From JBFEYJ01 sp041563315 (GTDB lineage Bacteria > Pseudomonadota > Gammaproteobacteria > Thiohalomonadales > Thiohalomonadaceae): a stretch of DNA of 23,197 nt. A model generated the notes under the pieces. The model had not been told where the DNA came from, ran no database searches, and saw only the letters and a list, made by a program, of their open reading frames with translations. Both the position numbers and the translations under genes were made by a program. The DNA lies in assembly GCA_041563315.1 (NCBI GenBank), contig JBFFNE010000044.1:1-23197 (forward strand). The letters run 5' to 3'. The stretch's first letter is position 1; every line of letters begins with the position of its first letter. Shown one piece after another: positions 23,118 to 23,197 of the stretch.

Positions 23118-23197
23118 CTAAGGCACTATCCACTGTGCGGTTTCGAAGTCTTTTGCCATCTCCCATACATAACACCCTTTAGCGGCATAACGCTGGC
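23118..23197 (-). CDS. Possible 3' end of a minus-strand gene
   Basis: On the minus strand a frame is open from the window edge (first full codon at 23195) to TAG at 23120-23118, giving 25 residues: Q-R-Y-A-A-K-G-C-Y-V-W-E-M-A-K-D-F and so on. The composition looks protein-like, but the piece is too short to recognise. The 111 nt between this and gspB hold nothing I can identify. Confidence 0.25.
   Translation of the reverse strand, partial: QRYAAKGCYVWEMAKDFETAQWIVP

Overview
The window looks like a stretch of a gammaproteobacterial chromosome, probably a free-living or sulfur-oxidising (Chromatiales-like) lineage. This is inferred from a bacterial delta-class carbonic anhydrase, a type II secretion (T2SS) operon in the Xanthomonas-like order E-F-G-H-I-J-K-...-N-D, moderately GC-rich coding DNA, and ExeA/GspB-type accessory genes. 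No rRNA, tRNA, CRISPR array or complete insertion sequence was seen.

Bases 1-4375 are an accessory patch. It opens with the 3' part of an alpha/beta hydrolase gene. A periplasmic delta carbonic anhydrase follows, with its own promoter and terminator, lying between two copies of a 78-bp direct repeat that differ at one base. The left copy sits inside a larger inverted-repeat element followed by a 19-bp tandem repeat. Next comes a minus-strand gene for a small membrane protein with integron-cassette-like edges, then a 5'-truncated IS4-family transposase. A possible phage-type leader/ORF remnant follows, and then a tacA/tacT (DUF1778-GNAT) toxin-antitoxin pair. The toxin reading frame is broken by an apparent one-base deletion just before its catalytic tyrosine.

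Bases 4422-10996 hold a signalling cluster on the plus strand: an App1-type phosphatidate phosphatase-like protein, a 1402-residue soluble hybrid histidine kinase, and an HD-GYP response regulator 28 nt downstream. The kinase runs degenerate Hpt, REC, degenerate REC, five PAS, HisKA/HATPase, REC. The likely output of kinase plus regulator is cyclic-di-GMP breakdown.

Bases 11512-23006 are a T2SS operon: gspE, F, G, H, I, J, K, a short gspC/N-like gene, the secretin gspD with a lipoprotein-type signal, a gspA/exeA-like ATPase and gspB. Most genes overlap or abut. Two interruptions stand out. A 147-bp inverted-repeat element with 9-bp flanking duplications sits between gspF and gspG. A 183-nt gap lies exactly where gspL and gspM would be expected. 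Together these genes would make the ATPase motor, pseudopilus and outer-membrane channel for export of folded proteins, but the inner-membrane L and M proteins are not encoded here. The last ~190 bases hold at most the 3' tip of a minus-strand gene.
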